A stretch of 64,000 nt of DNA from Pikeienuella litoralis (GCF_037646705.1 NZ_JBBHER010000004.1:433217-497216), one strand, 5' to 3'; counted from the stretch's first letter, positions 41,519-50,520 are shown. Numbers and translations: made by a program. Notes: generated by a model from the letters alone, not told the origin.

Positions 41519-42148
41519 TCAGACGGACCGGCGCCGGCGCGAGATGAAGGCGAGCCCGGCGAGGCCGGCCAGCAGAAGCGGCAGCGCCGCCGGCAGCGGA
41601 ACCGCCGAAATCGTCAGGTCATAGAGCGCCGCGTTGCCCTTGAACGGCCCCTGCGAGCCGTCGACGACGAGGAAATAACTGCCGGCCGAGGCGCCGAAGA
41701 GCAGCGGATTTCCGGTGGTGATGTTGGTCAGCAGAAGTCCGGTCGACGCCACCTGAACGCCGTTCGCGTCCTCCAGCGAGAACGCGACGCCCTTTTTCTT
41801 CGAGCCGCTTTCGTTGACGAGACCGGATTCGGCGACATGAACGCCGCCGACCTCATAGCCGTCAAAGTCGAAATTGACCTCGAAGCCCGACGCCGCCGAA
41901 AACTGGAACTTGTACTGGTCGACCTTGCTGACGATCCGGCCGTAGAGACCGAGCGTGTCGCCCGCGCCGATCGCGCCGAGGTCATAGGAGCCGTTGCCCT
42001 GCGGCGCGTCGCCGATCTTCGTCGTGCCGTCGACGATGGCGCGCGAGCCTTCAGTGACGCCGACGGTGAATCCGGTCGTCGCCGCGGCGACGGAGGAGGC
42101 GATGGAGAGCGCGCCCGCCGCAGCGATCGCAAGCATCTTGATTTTCAT
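41519..42148 (-). CDS. VPLPA-CTERM sorting domain protein
   Basis: This 209-residue exported protein has a signal peptide (MKIKMLAIAAAGALSIASSVAAA). The beta-rich body ends in a CTERM tripartite tail: VPLPA at 183-187, a hydrophobic helix, and SRRRR. The tail is the sorting signal for a rhombosortase- or exosortase-type enzyme, and such proteins go with exopolysaccharide loci. No exosortase is in this window. The body carries no recognised domain. The start is ATG 42148; the six preceding in-frame residues lack a ribosome site. Confidence 0.85.
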   Translation of the reverse strand: MKIKMLAIAAAGALSIASSVAAATTGFTVGVTEGSRAIVDGTTKIGDAPQGNGSYDLGAIGAGDTLGLYGRIVSKVDQYKFQFSAASGFEVNFDFDGYEVGGVHVAESGLVNESGSKKKGVAFSLEDANGVQVASTGLLLTNITTGNPLLFGASAGSYFLVVDGSQGPFKGNAALYDLTISAVPLPAALPLLLAGLAGLAFISRRRRSV

Positions 42149-42268
42149 GACAGACCCCACAAACAAACAACATGCGGCTGTCTACAGGCGTCTTTTCATA
42201 AAATCCAGTGTAAATTGTCACGTTAGTTATTTACAACTGGAGGTTGATCTTCGTATTCGCGCCGCCGC

Positions 42269-42670
42269 CTACCCCGCCGGGTCCCGCAGGTAATCCGCGT
42301 CGGAGACATGCTCCCGCCATTCCACGCTCACCTCGTCCAGCGCCTCCTGCATCGCCAGATGAACCATGCCGGTCTCCGGCGCGGCGCCGTGCCAATGCTC
42401 CGCCCCCGCCGGAATCCAGACGGTGTCTCCGGGGCGAATCTCGCGGGGCGGCGCGCCCCGGAGCGCCACGCGCCCGACGCCCGAGAGGACAAGGAGCGTC
42501 TGCCCCAGCGGATGCGTGTGCCACGCGGTGCGCGCGCCCGGCGCGAACGAGACCCGGATCGCCACGACGCGCGCCGGCGCCTCGATCACCGGATCCATCC
42601 AGACGGATCCGGTGAACCATGTGGCGGGCGCCTCTCTGGACGGGCGCGCGCCAGCGGGAATGATCTTCAT
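42269..42670 (-). CDS. Small cupin (hydroxynitrile lyase-like)
   Basis: This 133-residue single-domain cupin has metal ligands in AWHTHPLGQTLLVLSGVG (His pair and Gln) and a second His in EHWHGAAPETGMVH. It belongs to the COG1917 group, which includes Mn-dependent hydroxynitrile lyases; the reaction here is unknown. The gene stands between the CTERM gene and rluC. Confidence 0.85.
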   Translation of the reverse strand: MKIIPAGARPSREAPATWFTGSVWMDPVIEAPARVVAIRVSFAPGARTAWHTHPLGQTLLVLSGVGRVALRGAPPREIRPGDTVWIPAGAEHWHGAAPETGMVHLAMQEALDEVSVEWREHVSDADYLRDPAG

Positions 42671-42755
42671 CTTCAGCGCTCCTTTTCAGCGACTGCGGCG
42701 CCCCGGCGCCGCGCATGGGCGCCGGGGCGTTGAAACCGGCGCGCGAAGGCCGCGC

Positions 42756-43802
42756 TCAGAACTCGGCGTCCGGGTCGAACGGGTCGTCCGGCGCGTCGGC
42801 CGGCCGCCAGCCGAACATCTCCCAGGTCCGCGCCATATGCTCCGGGAGCGGCGCGGTCAGCACCAGCCGCGCGCCCTTCTCCACCGGATGCGGCAGCGCG
42901 ATCCGCCGCGCATGAAGATGCAGCTTCCGGCTCACGCCGCCGCCGAGCTGCGCGCCCCAGCCGTCGCCGTCGTTCACGAGGCTGTTGCCGGCGTATTTGC
43001 CGTCTCCCACCACCGGGTGGCCGATCTCGGCCATATGCGCGCGCAGCTGGTGCGTGCGCCCCGTCACCGGCCGGAGCGCGACCCAGGCCGCGCGCTGCGC
43101 CATGGTCTCGATCACCGCGTAATCGGTGACCGCGCGCTTCGCGCCCTCGGTCGCGTTCACCTCGTCGGGATGGATGCAGCGCATCTTCTCGGCCCCGGCG
43201 CCCCCGGCCTTCACCAGCCCGTAGCGGATCGTGGCGCGGCGCGGGCGCGGCGCGCCGGCGACGGCGGCCCAATAGGTCTTTTCCGTCTCGCGGCCCTGGA
43301 ACGCCTTCGCCAGCGCGGCGGCGGCCCGCCCGGTCCGCCCCAGCAGGATGACGCCGGACGTGTCCCGGTCCAGCCGATGCACGAGGCGCGGCGCGTCCTC
43401 GCGCTCGAAGCAGAGCGCCTCCGCCAGCATCGCCAGATGAACCGCCTGCCCCGTGCCGCCCTGCGCCGCGAGGCCGGGCGGCTTGTTCAGCGCGATGACA
43501 TGCGCGTCCTTGTAGATCACCGCGGCCCGGATCATCGCCGCCTGATCGTCCGTGATCCGGCGCGCCGCGGGCGCCGCCAGTTCGGGCGCCTCCTCCGGCA
43601 GCGGCGGCACGCGCACGATCTGCCCCGGCCCGACGCGGGTCGCGGGCTTCACCCGCCCGCCATCGACGCGAAGCTCGCCCTTGCGGCACAGCTTCTCGAT
43701 CCGGCCCTGCCGCAGATGCGGGAAATGCCGGCGGAGAAACCGGTCCAGGCGCTGCTCGCCCTCGTCCGGGCTCACGGTCAGATGGCGCACCCCGACGCTC
43801 AT
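42756..43802 (-). CDS. rluC: Ribosomal large subunit pseudouridine synthase, RluC/RluD type
   Basis: This 348-residue enzyme has an S4 RNA-binding domain (about 16-65) and the catalytic HRLDRDTSG with Asp145. The C-terminal RTHQLRAHMA is normal. It makes pseudouridine in 23S rRNA. It overlaps the fluoride channel gene by ATGA. The exact target (955/2504/2580 for RluC) is a family inference. Confidence 0.92.
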   Translation of the reverse strand: MSVGVRHLTVSPDEGEQRLDRFLRRHFPHLRQGRIEKLCRKGELRVDGGRVKPATRVGPGQIVRVPPLPEEAPELAAPAARRITDDQAAMIRAAVIYKDAHVIALNKPPGLAAQGGTGQAVHLAMLAEALCFEREDAPRLVHRLDRDTSGVILLGRTGRAAAALAKAFQGRETEKTYWAAVAGAPRPRRATIRYGLVKAGGAGAEKMRCIHPDEVNATEGAKRAVTDYAVIETMAQRAAWVALRPVTGRTHQLRAHMAEIGHPVVGDGKYAGNSLVNDGDGWGAQLGGGVSRKLHLHARRIALPHPVEKGARLVLTAPLPEHMARTWEMFGWRPADAPDDPFDPDAEF

Positions 43803-44173
43803 GAGAGCGCCCTGCCGATCATCAGCCCGAGGAACAGCCCCGCGACCGAGAGGACGATCGAGCCGGCGACATAGGCCCCGGCGACGCCGAGCCGGCCGGT
43901 CTCGATCAGCTGCGCGGTCTCCAGCGAGAAGGCGGAGAATGTGGTGAAGCCGCCGAAGACGCCGGTCATCAGAAACCCGGCGAAAAGAGGCGACGCGCCG
44001 CCGCGCTCCAGGATCAGGGCCGCCGCCGCGCCCATCGCGAGCGAGCCCGCGATGTTGACGAACGCCGTCCCCCAGAGGAAGCTGGCGCCCATCATCCGCG
44101 CCGCGCCCGCATAGCTCAGATACCGCAAGACCGCGCCAAGCGCGCCGCCAAGGCCGATGATGACGAGATTCAT
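43799..44173 (-). CDS. fluC: Fluoride ion channel
   Basis: This 124-residue membrane protein of the FluC/CrcB family has four helices and works as a dual-topology dimer. The motifs FVNIAGSLAMG (helix 2) and GVFGGFTTFSAFSLE (helix 3, the Phe-box and Thr-Ser of the pore) are intact. The start is ATG 44173 with AGGAG 7 bp upstream. No fluoride riboswitch precedes it. It is in the operon cyclase-degP-rarA-fluC-rluC. Confidence 0.92.
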   Translation of the reverse strand: MNLVIIGLGGALGAVLRYLSYAGAARMMGASFLWGTAFVNIAGSLAMGAAAALILERGGASPLFAGFLMTGVFGGFTTFSAFSLETAQLIETGRLGVAGAYVAGSIVLSVAGLFLGLMIGRALS

Positions 44174-44233
44174 GCCCGCGCTCCTGTTCAAACGCCGCTT
44201 CAACGCGCCCGGCGCGGCGCTGTCAAGCCGCGC

Positions 44234-45562
44234 TCAGGGTTTCGCCGCCCTCTTCTTCGCGAACCAGTCGAGCCGCTTCACCAGCTCGCGCTCGAATCCG
44301 CGGTCCTTCGGCAAGTAGTAGACGCCGCGTTTCATGCCGTCGGGAAAATAATTCTGGCCTGAGAATCCGTCTTCGGCGTCATGGTCGTACTGATAGCCGG
44401 CGCCGTAGCCTTCCTCTTTCATCAGGCGGGTCGGCGCGTTCAGGATATGCTTGGGCGGGGACGCCGATCCGGTGGCCTTCGCCGCCTGCATCGCCTGCTT
44501 GTAGGCCGTATAAAGCGCGTTGGATTTCGGCGCCAGCGCGAGATAGACCACCGCCTGCGCGATCGCCAGCTCCCCCTCGGGGGAGCCGAGCTGCTCATAG
44601 ACGTCGCGCGCCGCCAGCGCCTGTTTCACCGCTTCGGGGTCGGCCAGCCCGATATCCTCCACCGCCATCCGCACGATCCGCCGCGCGAGATAGCGCGGAT
44701 CCTCGCCCGCCGTCAGCATCCGCGCCAGCCAGTAGAGCGCGGCGTCGGGGTCGGAGCCCCGGACCGATTTGTGCAGCGCCGAGATCAGGTTGAAATGGCC
44801 GTCTCCCGACTTGTCGTAGACCGGCGCGCGGCGGGAGATCCGCGCCGCCATCTCCTCCGGCGCGAGCGGCCCGCCCTCGATCCGGAAGAGCTGCTCCGCC
44901 ATGTTCAGGAGCGCGCGCCCGTCGCCCTCCGCCATCTCCGCCAGCGCCGCGCGCGCCGCGGCGGTCAGCGGCAGCGCCCGCCCCTCCAGCGCCTCGGCGC
45001 GGGCCAGAAGCTCCGCCATCGCCGCCGCGTCGAGCGGGCGCAGCGTCATCACCTGCGCCCGGCTCAAAAGCGCGGCGTTCAGCTCGAAGGAGGGGTTCTC
45101 CGTCGTCGCCCCGACCAGCGTCACCGCCCCGGATTCCATATGCGGCAGGAACCCGTCCTGCTGGGCCTTGTTGAAGCGATGGATCTCGTCGACGAACAGC
45201 AGCGTCCCGCGCCCGTTCCGCCGGCGGAGCGCCGCCGCCTCGAACACCTTGCGCAGATCCGCGACGCCCGAGAAGATCGCGCTGATCTGCGCGAAGGCGA
45301 GGTCCGTCTCCTCCGCCAGCAGCCGCGCGATGGTGGTCTTGCCCACCCCCGGCGGCCCCCAGAACACCAGAGAGGAGAGCGCGCCCGCGCCGATCATCGC
45401 GCCGAGCGGGCCGTCTTCGCCAAGCAGATGATCCTGCCCGACCACATCGCCGAGCTTTTCCGGCCGGAGCCGGTCCGCCAGCGGCCGCGGCGCGGCGGAC
45501 CCGCCCGTCTTGTCAGGCCCGCCCGCCTTGTCAGGCCCGGCGCGGTCGAAAAGATCCGCCAT
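44234..45562 (-). CDS. rarA: Replication-associated recombination protein A
   Basis: This 442-residue AAA+ protein acts at stalled forks. Walker A is GPPGVGKTT near residue 69 and Walker B is LLFVDEIHRF. The C-terminal MgsA-type tetramer region has KHILNAPTRLMKEEGYGAGYQYDHD, characteristic of RarA. The N-terminal extension contains a six-residue tandem duplication (GPDKAG, GPDKTG). The start lies one base after the degP stop. Confidence 0.94.
   Translation of the reverse strand: MADLFDRAGPDKAGGPDKTGGSAAPRPLADRLRPEKLGDVVGQDHLLGEDGPLGAMIGAGALSSLVFWGPPGVGKTTIARLLAEETDLAFAQISAIFSGVADLRKVFEAAALRRRNGRGTLLFVDEIHRFNKAQQDGFLPHMESGAVTLVGATTENPSFELNAALLSRAQVMTLRPLDAAAMAELLARAEALEGRALPLTAAARAALAEMAEGDGRALLNMAEQLFRIEGGPLAPEEMAARISRRAPVYDKSGDGHFNLISALHKSVRGSDPDAALYWLARMLTAGEDPRYLARRIVRMAVEDIGLADPEAVKQALAARDVYEQLGSPEGELAIAQAVVYLALAPKSNALYTAYKQAMQAAKATGSASPPKHILNAPTRLMKEEGYGAGYQYDHDAEDGFSGQNYFPDGMKRGVYYLPKDRGFERELVKRLDWFAKKRAAKP
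45503..45538 (+). repeat. 18-bp tandem duplication in rarA
   Basis: Two 18-bp units (45503-45520 and 45521-45538) differ at one base. They encode GPDKAG and GPDKTG near the RarA N-terminus. The duplication keeps the frame. Confidence 0.7.
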
Positions 45563-45563
45563 G

Positions 45564-46691
45564 TCAGTTCCGGCGAAGCGAGGCCGGCGCCTCGATCAGC
45601 GGCATCCGCGCCGTCCGCCGCTTGCCGCGGCGCATGTAGGTCACCTCCGCCACCCCGCCGACGCCGACCGCCGCCATCCGGAACGACAGCTCCTCGATCG
45701 AACCGATCGGCTGCCCGTGGAAGGCGACGATGACGTCGCCGACCTCCAGCCCCGCCGCCTTCAGCGGGCTTTGAGGATGCATGTCGGCGATCACGACGCC
45801 GCCCGGCGTCTTGAGCCCGAGCGCGCCGGCGAGATCCGCGGTCACGCTCTGGCCGACGATGCCCGCCCAGGGGCGCCTCAGCGTCGTCTCGCCGGCCAGC
45901 GCGCTCTCCAGCGCCTGATGCACCAGATTGGCCGGGATCGCGAAGCCGATGCCGTTGGAGCCGCCCGAGCGGGTCAGGATCGCGGAATTGACGCCGACCA
46001 GCCGCCCGGCCATGTCGACCAGCGCGCCGCCGGAGTTCCCCGGGTTCACCGCCGCGTCGGTCTGGATGAAATAGCCGCCGATCCGGCCGGCGCGGGGCGC
46101 GCCGCTCGAGCGCGCCAGCGCCGAGATGATGCCGGAGGTCACCGTCTGACCGACGCCGAACGGATTGCCGATCGCCAGCACGAGATCGCCGACCTCGAGG
46201 CTGTCGCTGTCGCGGAACTTCAGCACCGGAAGGCCATCCACGTCTCTCAGCTTCAGGATCGCGATGTCGGACTGCTCGTCCGCGAAGACGATATCGGCGT
46301 CGAACTCCCGCTTGTCGGAGAGCACGACCCGAACCTCGTCGGCGCCGCCGACGACGTGGAAATTGGTGACGACATAGCCGTCCTGCCGCAGGATCACCCC
46401 GGAGCCGAGCGAATTCTGTATCCGCCGGCCCGAGCCGGGGCCGCCGAATTCGCGGAAGAACCGCTCGAAGAACGGATCTCCGGCGAACGGGTTGCGCCGC
46501 TGGGTGACCTTGCGGGAATAGACGTTCACCACCGCCGGCGCCGCCCGTTTCACCACCGGAGCGAAAGAGAGCGTGATCTCCTCCTGCGTCCGCGGAACCT
46601 GCTGGGCGGCGGCCGGCCCCGTCATCGCCGGCGCCGTCAGAGCCATGGATGCGGCCAGCGTCATCGCGGCCCAGGTCCAGCGTCGTCTCAT
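45564..46691 (-). CDS. degP: Do/DegP-type periplasmic serine protease, one PDZ domain
   Basis: This 375-residue protein has a signal peptide ending AAAQQ and a trypsin-like domain with His112 (TNFHVVG), Asp142 (SDIAIL) and Ser220 (NPGNSGGAL). Only one PDZ domain follows (about 275-365), so it is DegS-like in length. The ATG at 46691 overlaps the stop of the cyclase gene, so its translation is coupled to that gene. The role is envelope protein quality control. Confidence 0.93.
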   Translation of the reverse strand: MRRRWTWAAMTLAASMALTAPAMTGPAAAQQVPRTQEEITLSFAPVVKRAAPAVVNVYSRKVTQRRNPFAGDPFFERFFREFGGPGSGRRIQNSLGSGVILRQDGYVVTNFHVVGGADEVRVVLSDKREFDADIVFADEQSDIAILKLRDVDGLPVLKFRDSDSLEVGDLVLAIGNPFGVGQTVTSGIISALARSSGAPRAGRIGGYFIQTDAAVNPGNSGGALVDMAGRLVGVNSAILTRSGGSNGIGFAIPANLVHQALESALAGETTLRRPWAGIVGQSVTADLAGALGLKTPGGVVIADMHPQSPLKAAGLEVGDVIVAFHGQPIGSIEELSFRMAAVGVGGVAEVTYMRRGKRRTARMPLIEAPASLRRN

Positions 46692-47953
46692 GCGGCGTCC
46701 TCCTTCTTCTCCGCCTCCAGCGGCGGCGCGAACACATCGAATTCCCCCGGCACCCCGGCGAGCGGGAACGCGCCCATCGACCGCCACTCCGCCCCGCCCT
46801 CCTTCAGCCCGGAGACGAACGCCCGGCTGGCCACGACCGGCTCCCCCACCAGCTTGGTCACCCCTTCGAGCCGCGCCGTCTCGTTCACCACGGATCCGAT
46901 GACCGACCAGAGATGCCGCGTCGGCGAGCCGATATTGCCATAGTCCAGCGTTCCGGCGTGCAGCGCCAGACCCCAGGCGAGCGGGCGGCGCCCTTCGGCC
47001 CGGCGCTCCGCGTTCAGGGCGTCGAGCGCGGCCTGCGCCCGGTCCGCCGCCCGCAGCGCGGCCCGGCGCGCGCCGTCCGCGCCCATCCGGTCCACCGAAA
47101 AGATCGCCAGCGCGCTGTCGCCGATGAAGTTCATCGGCTCGCCCCCCTCCGCCTCCACCGCGCCGGCGGTGCAGTCGAAGAACGCGTTGATCGCGCCGAA
47201 GAACTCGGCCCGGCTCATCGTCATCGACATCTCGGTCGAAGCGCGCAGATCCGAGAGCCAGACCACCGCCTCGGTGGAATCGAAATCCCCGCGCCGGATC
47301 GCGCCATGCAGAACCCGCGGCCCCGCCTCCTTGCCGATATAACATTCGGCCAGGGCCCGCGCGACCTGGCGTTGATCCGCGACCTTGACGATGACCGCCA
47401 GCGGGCGCCGGAGCCAGTCCAGCGTCTGGATCTCCTCGTCGGAAAACCCGCCCGGCCGGCGCGTGACGAACGTGCAGACCATGCCGGAGCGCGCCCTCCC
47501 CTCCAGTTTCCTGTCGAGCAACCCGTGCGATCTGAATCCGTCGAACCGCGCCCCGATCAGGAGATAATCCGTCATGCCCTCGGCGGCCAGCTTCTCGAGA
47601 ATCGGAAAATCCAGCATGGCGCCCGGCCCCTGAAGCCGGCGGCGGAGCCGGGTGACGTCATGCGTCGCGGCGTGGCGGATCGGGCTCTGGCCCCAGATCT
47701 CCGGCGCGTCCTCCTCATTGTCGGAAAGCGTCTCCAGCGACAGCCCGCCCTCCAGCGTCCAGAGCACCGCGGAGCCCCGATAAAGCGGATGCAGCGTCGG
47801 GTGCGCCAGATAGGCGCGTTCGATATCGAGCCCCTCGTCGCGCAGCGTCCGGATCAGCCGGTCGAAGGTCTTCTCCAGCGGGGTCGACTCCAGCGCGTCG
47901 GCCACCAGCCACTCGATGATGCTGGCCGCGGCGGCGGGTGCTCTTCTCTTCAT
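46688..47953 (-). CDS. Class III nucleotide cyclase with altered specificity residues
   Basis: This 421-residue cytosolic protein has an N-terminal sensor-like domain (1-215) and a class III cyclase domain (about 225-400). Metal Asp235 (SDLRAST) and Asp279 (IGDS), and transition-state Asn357 and Arg361, are present. The two substrate-specifying residues are not canonical: the Lys position is Asn275 (EPMNFIGD) and the Asp/Thr position is Ser354. It may make cGMP or a mixture, or be regulatory. ATG 47953 is the start; the longer frame begins at residues that look non-coding. Its stop overlaps degP. Confidence 0.85.
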   Translation of the reverse strand: MKRRAPAAAASIIEWLVADALESTPLEKTFDRLIRTLRDEGLDIERAYLAHPTLHPLYRGSAVLWTLEGGLSLETLSDNEEDAPEIWGQSPIRHAATHDVTRLRRRLQGPGAMLDFPILEKLAAEGMTDYLLIGARFDGFRSHGLLDRKLEGRARSGMVCTFVTRRPGGFSDEEIQTLDWLRRPLAVIVKVADQRQVARALAECYIGKEAGPRVLHGAIRRGDFDSTEAVVWLSDLRASTEMSMTMSRAEFFGAINAFFDCTAGAVEAEGGEPMNFIGDSALAIFSVDRMGADGARRAALRAADRAQAALDALNAERRAEGRRPLAWGLALHAGTLDYGNIGSPTRHLWSVIGSVVNETARLEGVTKLVGEPVVASRAFVSGLKEGGAEWRSMGAFPLAGVPGEFDVFAPPLEAEKKEDAA

Positions 47954-48245
47954 CACGGTCTCACTCCCTGGGCGCCCAAGGCGCGATCCGGCTTTCAAAA
48001 TAGAGTCATGCGCTCAAAAACTAAAGCAGCGTCCGCAGCCCGCCCCGGGGCGCGCCGCCAGGTCCGCCGCTCCGGATGGGGGCCGCTCCGGGGCCAGGGC
48101 GCCCGAAGTTCCGGCCCCGGTCAATACGGCGCCGCGCGGCGCGCCGGAGATTGTGATCGGCGCCGCCGACGCCGGCCGCCCCGCGCGCGCGCCCCAAGCT
48201 CCGGCGGGGATCCGGCCCGGCGCTTCGCGGCGCGCTCCGGGCGGG

Positions 48246-48668
48246 CTAGAGCTTGAATGTGACGCGCCCGTCCGCGTCGATCGGCCAGGCCGGGTTCCAG
48301 GCGATCTCCCAGGAATGGCCGTCCGGATCGGAGACGTAGCCCCGGAGCCCGCCATGCGGCGGCGCGTCCGCCTCCCGCGTGACGCGCCCGCCGGCCCGCG
48401 CCAGCCGATCCATCGCCGCCTGAACCTCATCCCTTTCAGCGACGTTGTGGGCGAGCGCGCATGCGCCGCCGCCGGCGGCCGTCTCTCTCGCGGAATCCGC
48501 GGCCAGCGAGGCCCGCATCCAGAGAGCCAGCACGAAGCCGTTCATCTGAAAGAAGATGATCTCATCGCTCTCGAAAACGGGCGTCCAGCCGAAGCCCGCC
48601 TCATAGAATCTGCGCGCGCGGGCCAGATCCTCGACGCCGAGCGTGATGACGGAAATCTGTTGTCGCAT
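48246..48668 (-). CDS. VOC family protein (glyoxalase/bleomycin-resistance fold)
   Basis: This 140-residue protein has one VOC domain: VITLGVEDLARARRFYEAGFG at the start, then SDEIIFFQMNGFVLALW, and GYVSDPDGHSWEIAWNP at the end. Metal ligands may be His and Glu in DGHSWEI. No substrate is known. It lies alone between the cyclase gene and the ribosomal block, with about 290 bp of GC-rich, featureless DNA after its stop. Confidence 0.88.
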   Translation of the reverse strand: MRQQISVITLGVEDLARARRFYEAGFGWTPVFESDEIIFFQMNGFVLALWMRASLAADSARETAAGGGACALAHNVAERDEVQAAMDRLARAGGRVTREADAPPHGGLRGYVSDPDGHSWEIAWNPAWPIDADGRVTFKL

Positions 48669-48816
48669 GGCTCACACTCCCGGCTCCGGGGCGCGGGCCG
48701 GGCCGACCAGACGCCCCGCGCCCATGCGCGGCGCCATCGCCCCAGGGCGGCGTTTCACTCTGAACGCTCCGCCCGACCCGGACAAGGCCGGGCTGGCCAG
48801 GCTCTCGGGGCCGCGC

Positions 48817-48849
48817 AAAACAAAAGGACCGCCCCCAGGGGGACGGTCC
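48817..48849 (-). terminator. Terminator of the ribosomal operon
   Basis: A 10-bp stem with one C-A mismatch (48826-48835 with 48840-48849) closes a four-base loop, followed on the minus strand by TTTTGTTTT. It starts 24 bp after the rplQ stop. Confidence 0.9.
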
Positions 48850-48872
48850 CGAAACCGCAGCGCCGGGGGCGC

Positions 48873-49298
48873 TCAGTCGTCGTGGTCTTCGGCCTCGTAG
48901 GCCGCGACGCGCGCCTTGTCGCCTGCGCCCTTGGCCGCCGTATCGCGGTCGACAAGCTCGATGATCGCCATCGGCGCCATATCGCCATACCGGAAGCCGG
49001 CCCGCAGCACCCGGCTATAGCCGCCGGAACGGGTCTTGTACCGCTCGCCGAGCGTGCCGAAGAGCTTCTTCACCGCCTCTTCCTGCTTGATCGAGGCCAG
49101 CGCCTGGCGGCGCGCGTGAAGATCCCCCCGCTTGCCGAGCGTGATCAGCTTGTCCATGACCCGCTTCAGCTCCTTCGCCTTCGGCAGGGTCGTCTTGATC
49201 TGTTCATGCTCGATCAGGGACGCCGCCATGTTGGCGAACATCGCTTTCCTGTGCTCGTGGGTCCGGTTGAGCTTCCGGTATCCGTGTCCGTGACGCAT
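48873..49298 (-). CDS. rplQ: Ribosomal protein L17
   Basis: This 141-residue 50S protein starts MRHGHGYRKLNRTHEHRKAM, the L17 signature. The core domain ends near residue 120 and is followed by an acidic tail (YEAEDHDD). It is the last gene of the block. A hairpin (CCCCGC/GCGGGG at 49318-49333) lies in its leader about 20 bp before the start. Confidence 0.97.
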   Translation of the reverse strand: MRHGHGYRKLNRTHEHRKAMFANMAASLIEHEQIKTTLPKAKELKRVMDKLITLGKRGDLHARRQALASIKQEEAVKKLFGTLGERYKTRSGGYSRVLRAGFRYGDMAPMAIIELVDRDTAAKGAGDKARVAAYEAEDHDD

Positions 49299-49500
49299 CT
49301 CTCATCTCCTGTGGGCGCCCCGCGTCAGCGGGGTCCTTCCGGTTTATACTTTGTCTGACGGTCCTGCGTGGGAACCGCCTCCTTGGGGCGACATGCCCGG
49401 GTGGTCTTCGTCTCCGCGGCCCCGCGCCTTGAGCGGGGCCCCGGCTCTCATGCGCGGGCCATGTCGTCCGGCCGCGCGCCCGTCCCGATCGCCAACGCGA

Positions 49501-50520
49501 TCAGAACTGATCCTCGTATTTCTTCGCCAGCTCCTCGATGTTGTCGGGCGGCCAGTCGACGATGTCCATGCCGAGATGGAGCGCCATTCCGGACAGCACC
49601 TCCTTGATCTCGTTCAGCGATTTCCGCCCGAAGTTCGGCGTGCGGAGCATCTCCGCCTCCGTCTTCTGGATCAGGTCGCCGATATAGACGATGTTGTCGT
49701 TCTTCAGGCAGTTGGCCGAGCGCACCGAGAGCTCCAGTTCGTCCACCTTCTTCAGCAGAAGCGGGTTGAACTCCAGATCGTCCGGCTCGTCCGCGGCGAC
49801 ATCGTCCTTCGGTTCGTCGAAGTTGATGAAGGTCCGGAGCTGGTCCTGAAGGATCCGCGCCGCATAGGCGATCGCGTCCTCCGGCGTCAGCGAGCCGTCG
49901 GTCTCGACGTTCAGCGTCAGCTTGTCGTAGTCGAGCACCTGCCCCTCGCGGGTCGGCTCGACCTTGTAGGAGACCTTCCGGACCGGGCTGTAGAGCGCAT
50001 CGATCGGGATCAGCCCGATCGGCGCGTCCTCGGGCCGGTTCTTGTCGGCGGAGACAAACCCCTTCCCGCCCATCACCGTCAGCTCGATATGGAAATCCGC
50101 GCCTTCGTCGAGCTGGCAGATCAGGTGGTCCTTGTTCAGGATCTCGACGCCCGCGATCTCCTGAATGTCGCCGGCGGTCAGCGCGCCCGGGCCCTTGCCG
50201 TGCAGGCTGAGCCGCTTCGGCCCCTCGACCTCCATGCGGATCGCGACGCCCTTCATGTTGAGGACGATATCGGTCACATCCTCGCGCACGCCGGGGATCG
50301 AGGAAAACTCGTGGAGAACGCCGTCGATCTGCAGGGAGGTGATCGCAGCGCCCTGGAGCGAAGACATCAGAACCCGCCGCAGCGCATTGCCGAGCGTGAG
50401 CCCGAAGCCCCGCTCCAGCGGCTCGACAGTCGCAACGGCGAAACGCGCCGGGTCGGCGCCCGGCGTGATCACGAGGCCCGTTGGCTGGATCAGATCCTGC
50501 CAGTTCTTGTGGATCGTCAT
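49501..50520 (-). CDS. rpoA: RNA polymerase alpha subunit
   Basis: This 339-residue protein has the alpha-NTD (1-about 230, with RFAVATVEPLERGFGLTLGN) and the alpha-CTD (NCLKNDNIVYIGDLIQKTEAEM, which binds UP elements). The start is ATG 50520 (MTIHKNWQDL) with GAGGACC upstream; the earlier in-frame codons are part of the leader. A hairpin stands about 77 bp upstream in the rpsK-rpoA gap. About 200 bp lie between it and rplQ. Confidence 0.97.
   Translation of the reverse strand: MTIHKNWQDLIQPTGLVITPGADPARFAVATVEPLERGFGLTLGNALRRVLMSSLQGAAITSLQIDGVLHEFSSIPGVREDVTDIVLNMKGVAIRMEVEGPKRLSLHGKGPGALTAGDIQEIAGVEILNKDHLICQLDEGADFHIELTVMGGKGFVSADKNRPEDAPIGLIPIDALYSPVRKVSYKVEPTREGQVLDYDKLTLNVETDGSLTPEDAIAYAARILQDQLRTFINFDEPKDDVAADEPDDLEFNPLLLKKVDELELSVRSANCLKNDNIVYIGDLIQKTEAEMLRTPNFGRKSLNEIKEVLSGMALHLGMDIVDWPPDNIEELAKKYEDQF

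Noticed and set aside
44174..44233. Fluoride riboswitch before fluC
   Set aside because: The short leader between rarA and fluC lacks the conserved crcB motif core and cannot form the pseudoknot.
47954..48245. Small gene between the VOC and cyclase genes
   Set aside because: The region is GC-rich and has open frames by bias only, with no ribosome site or recognisable protein.
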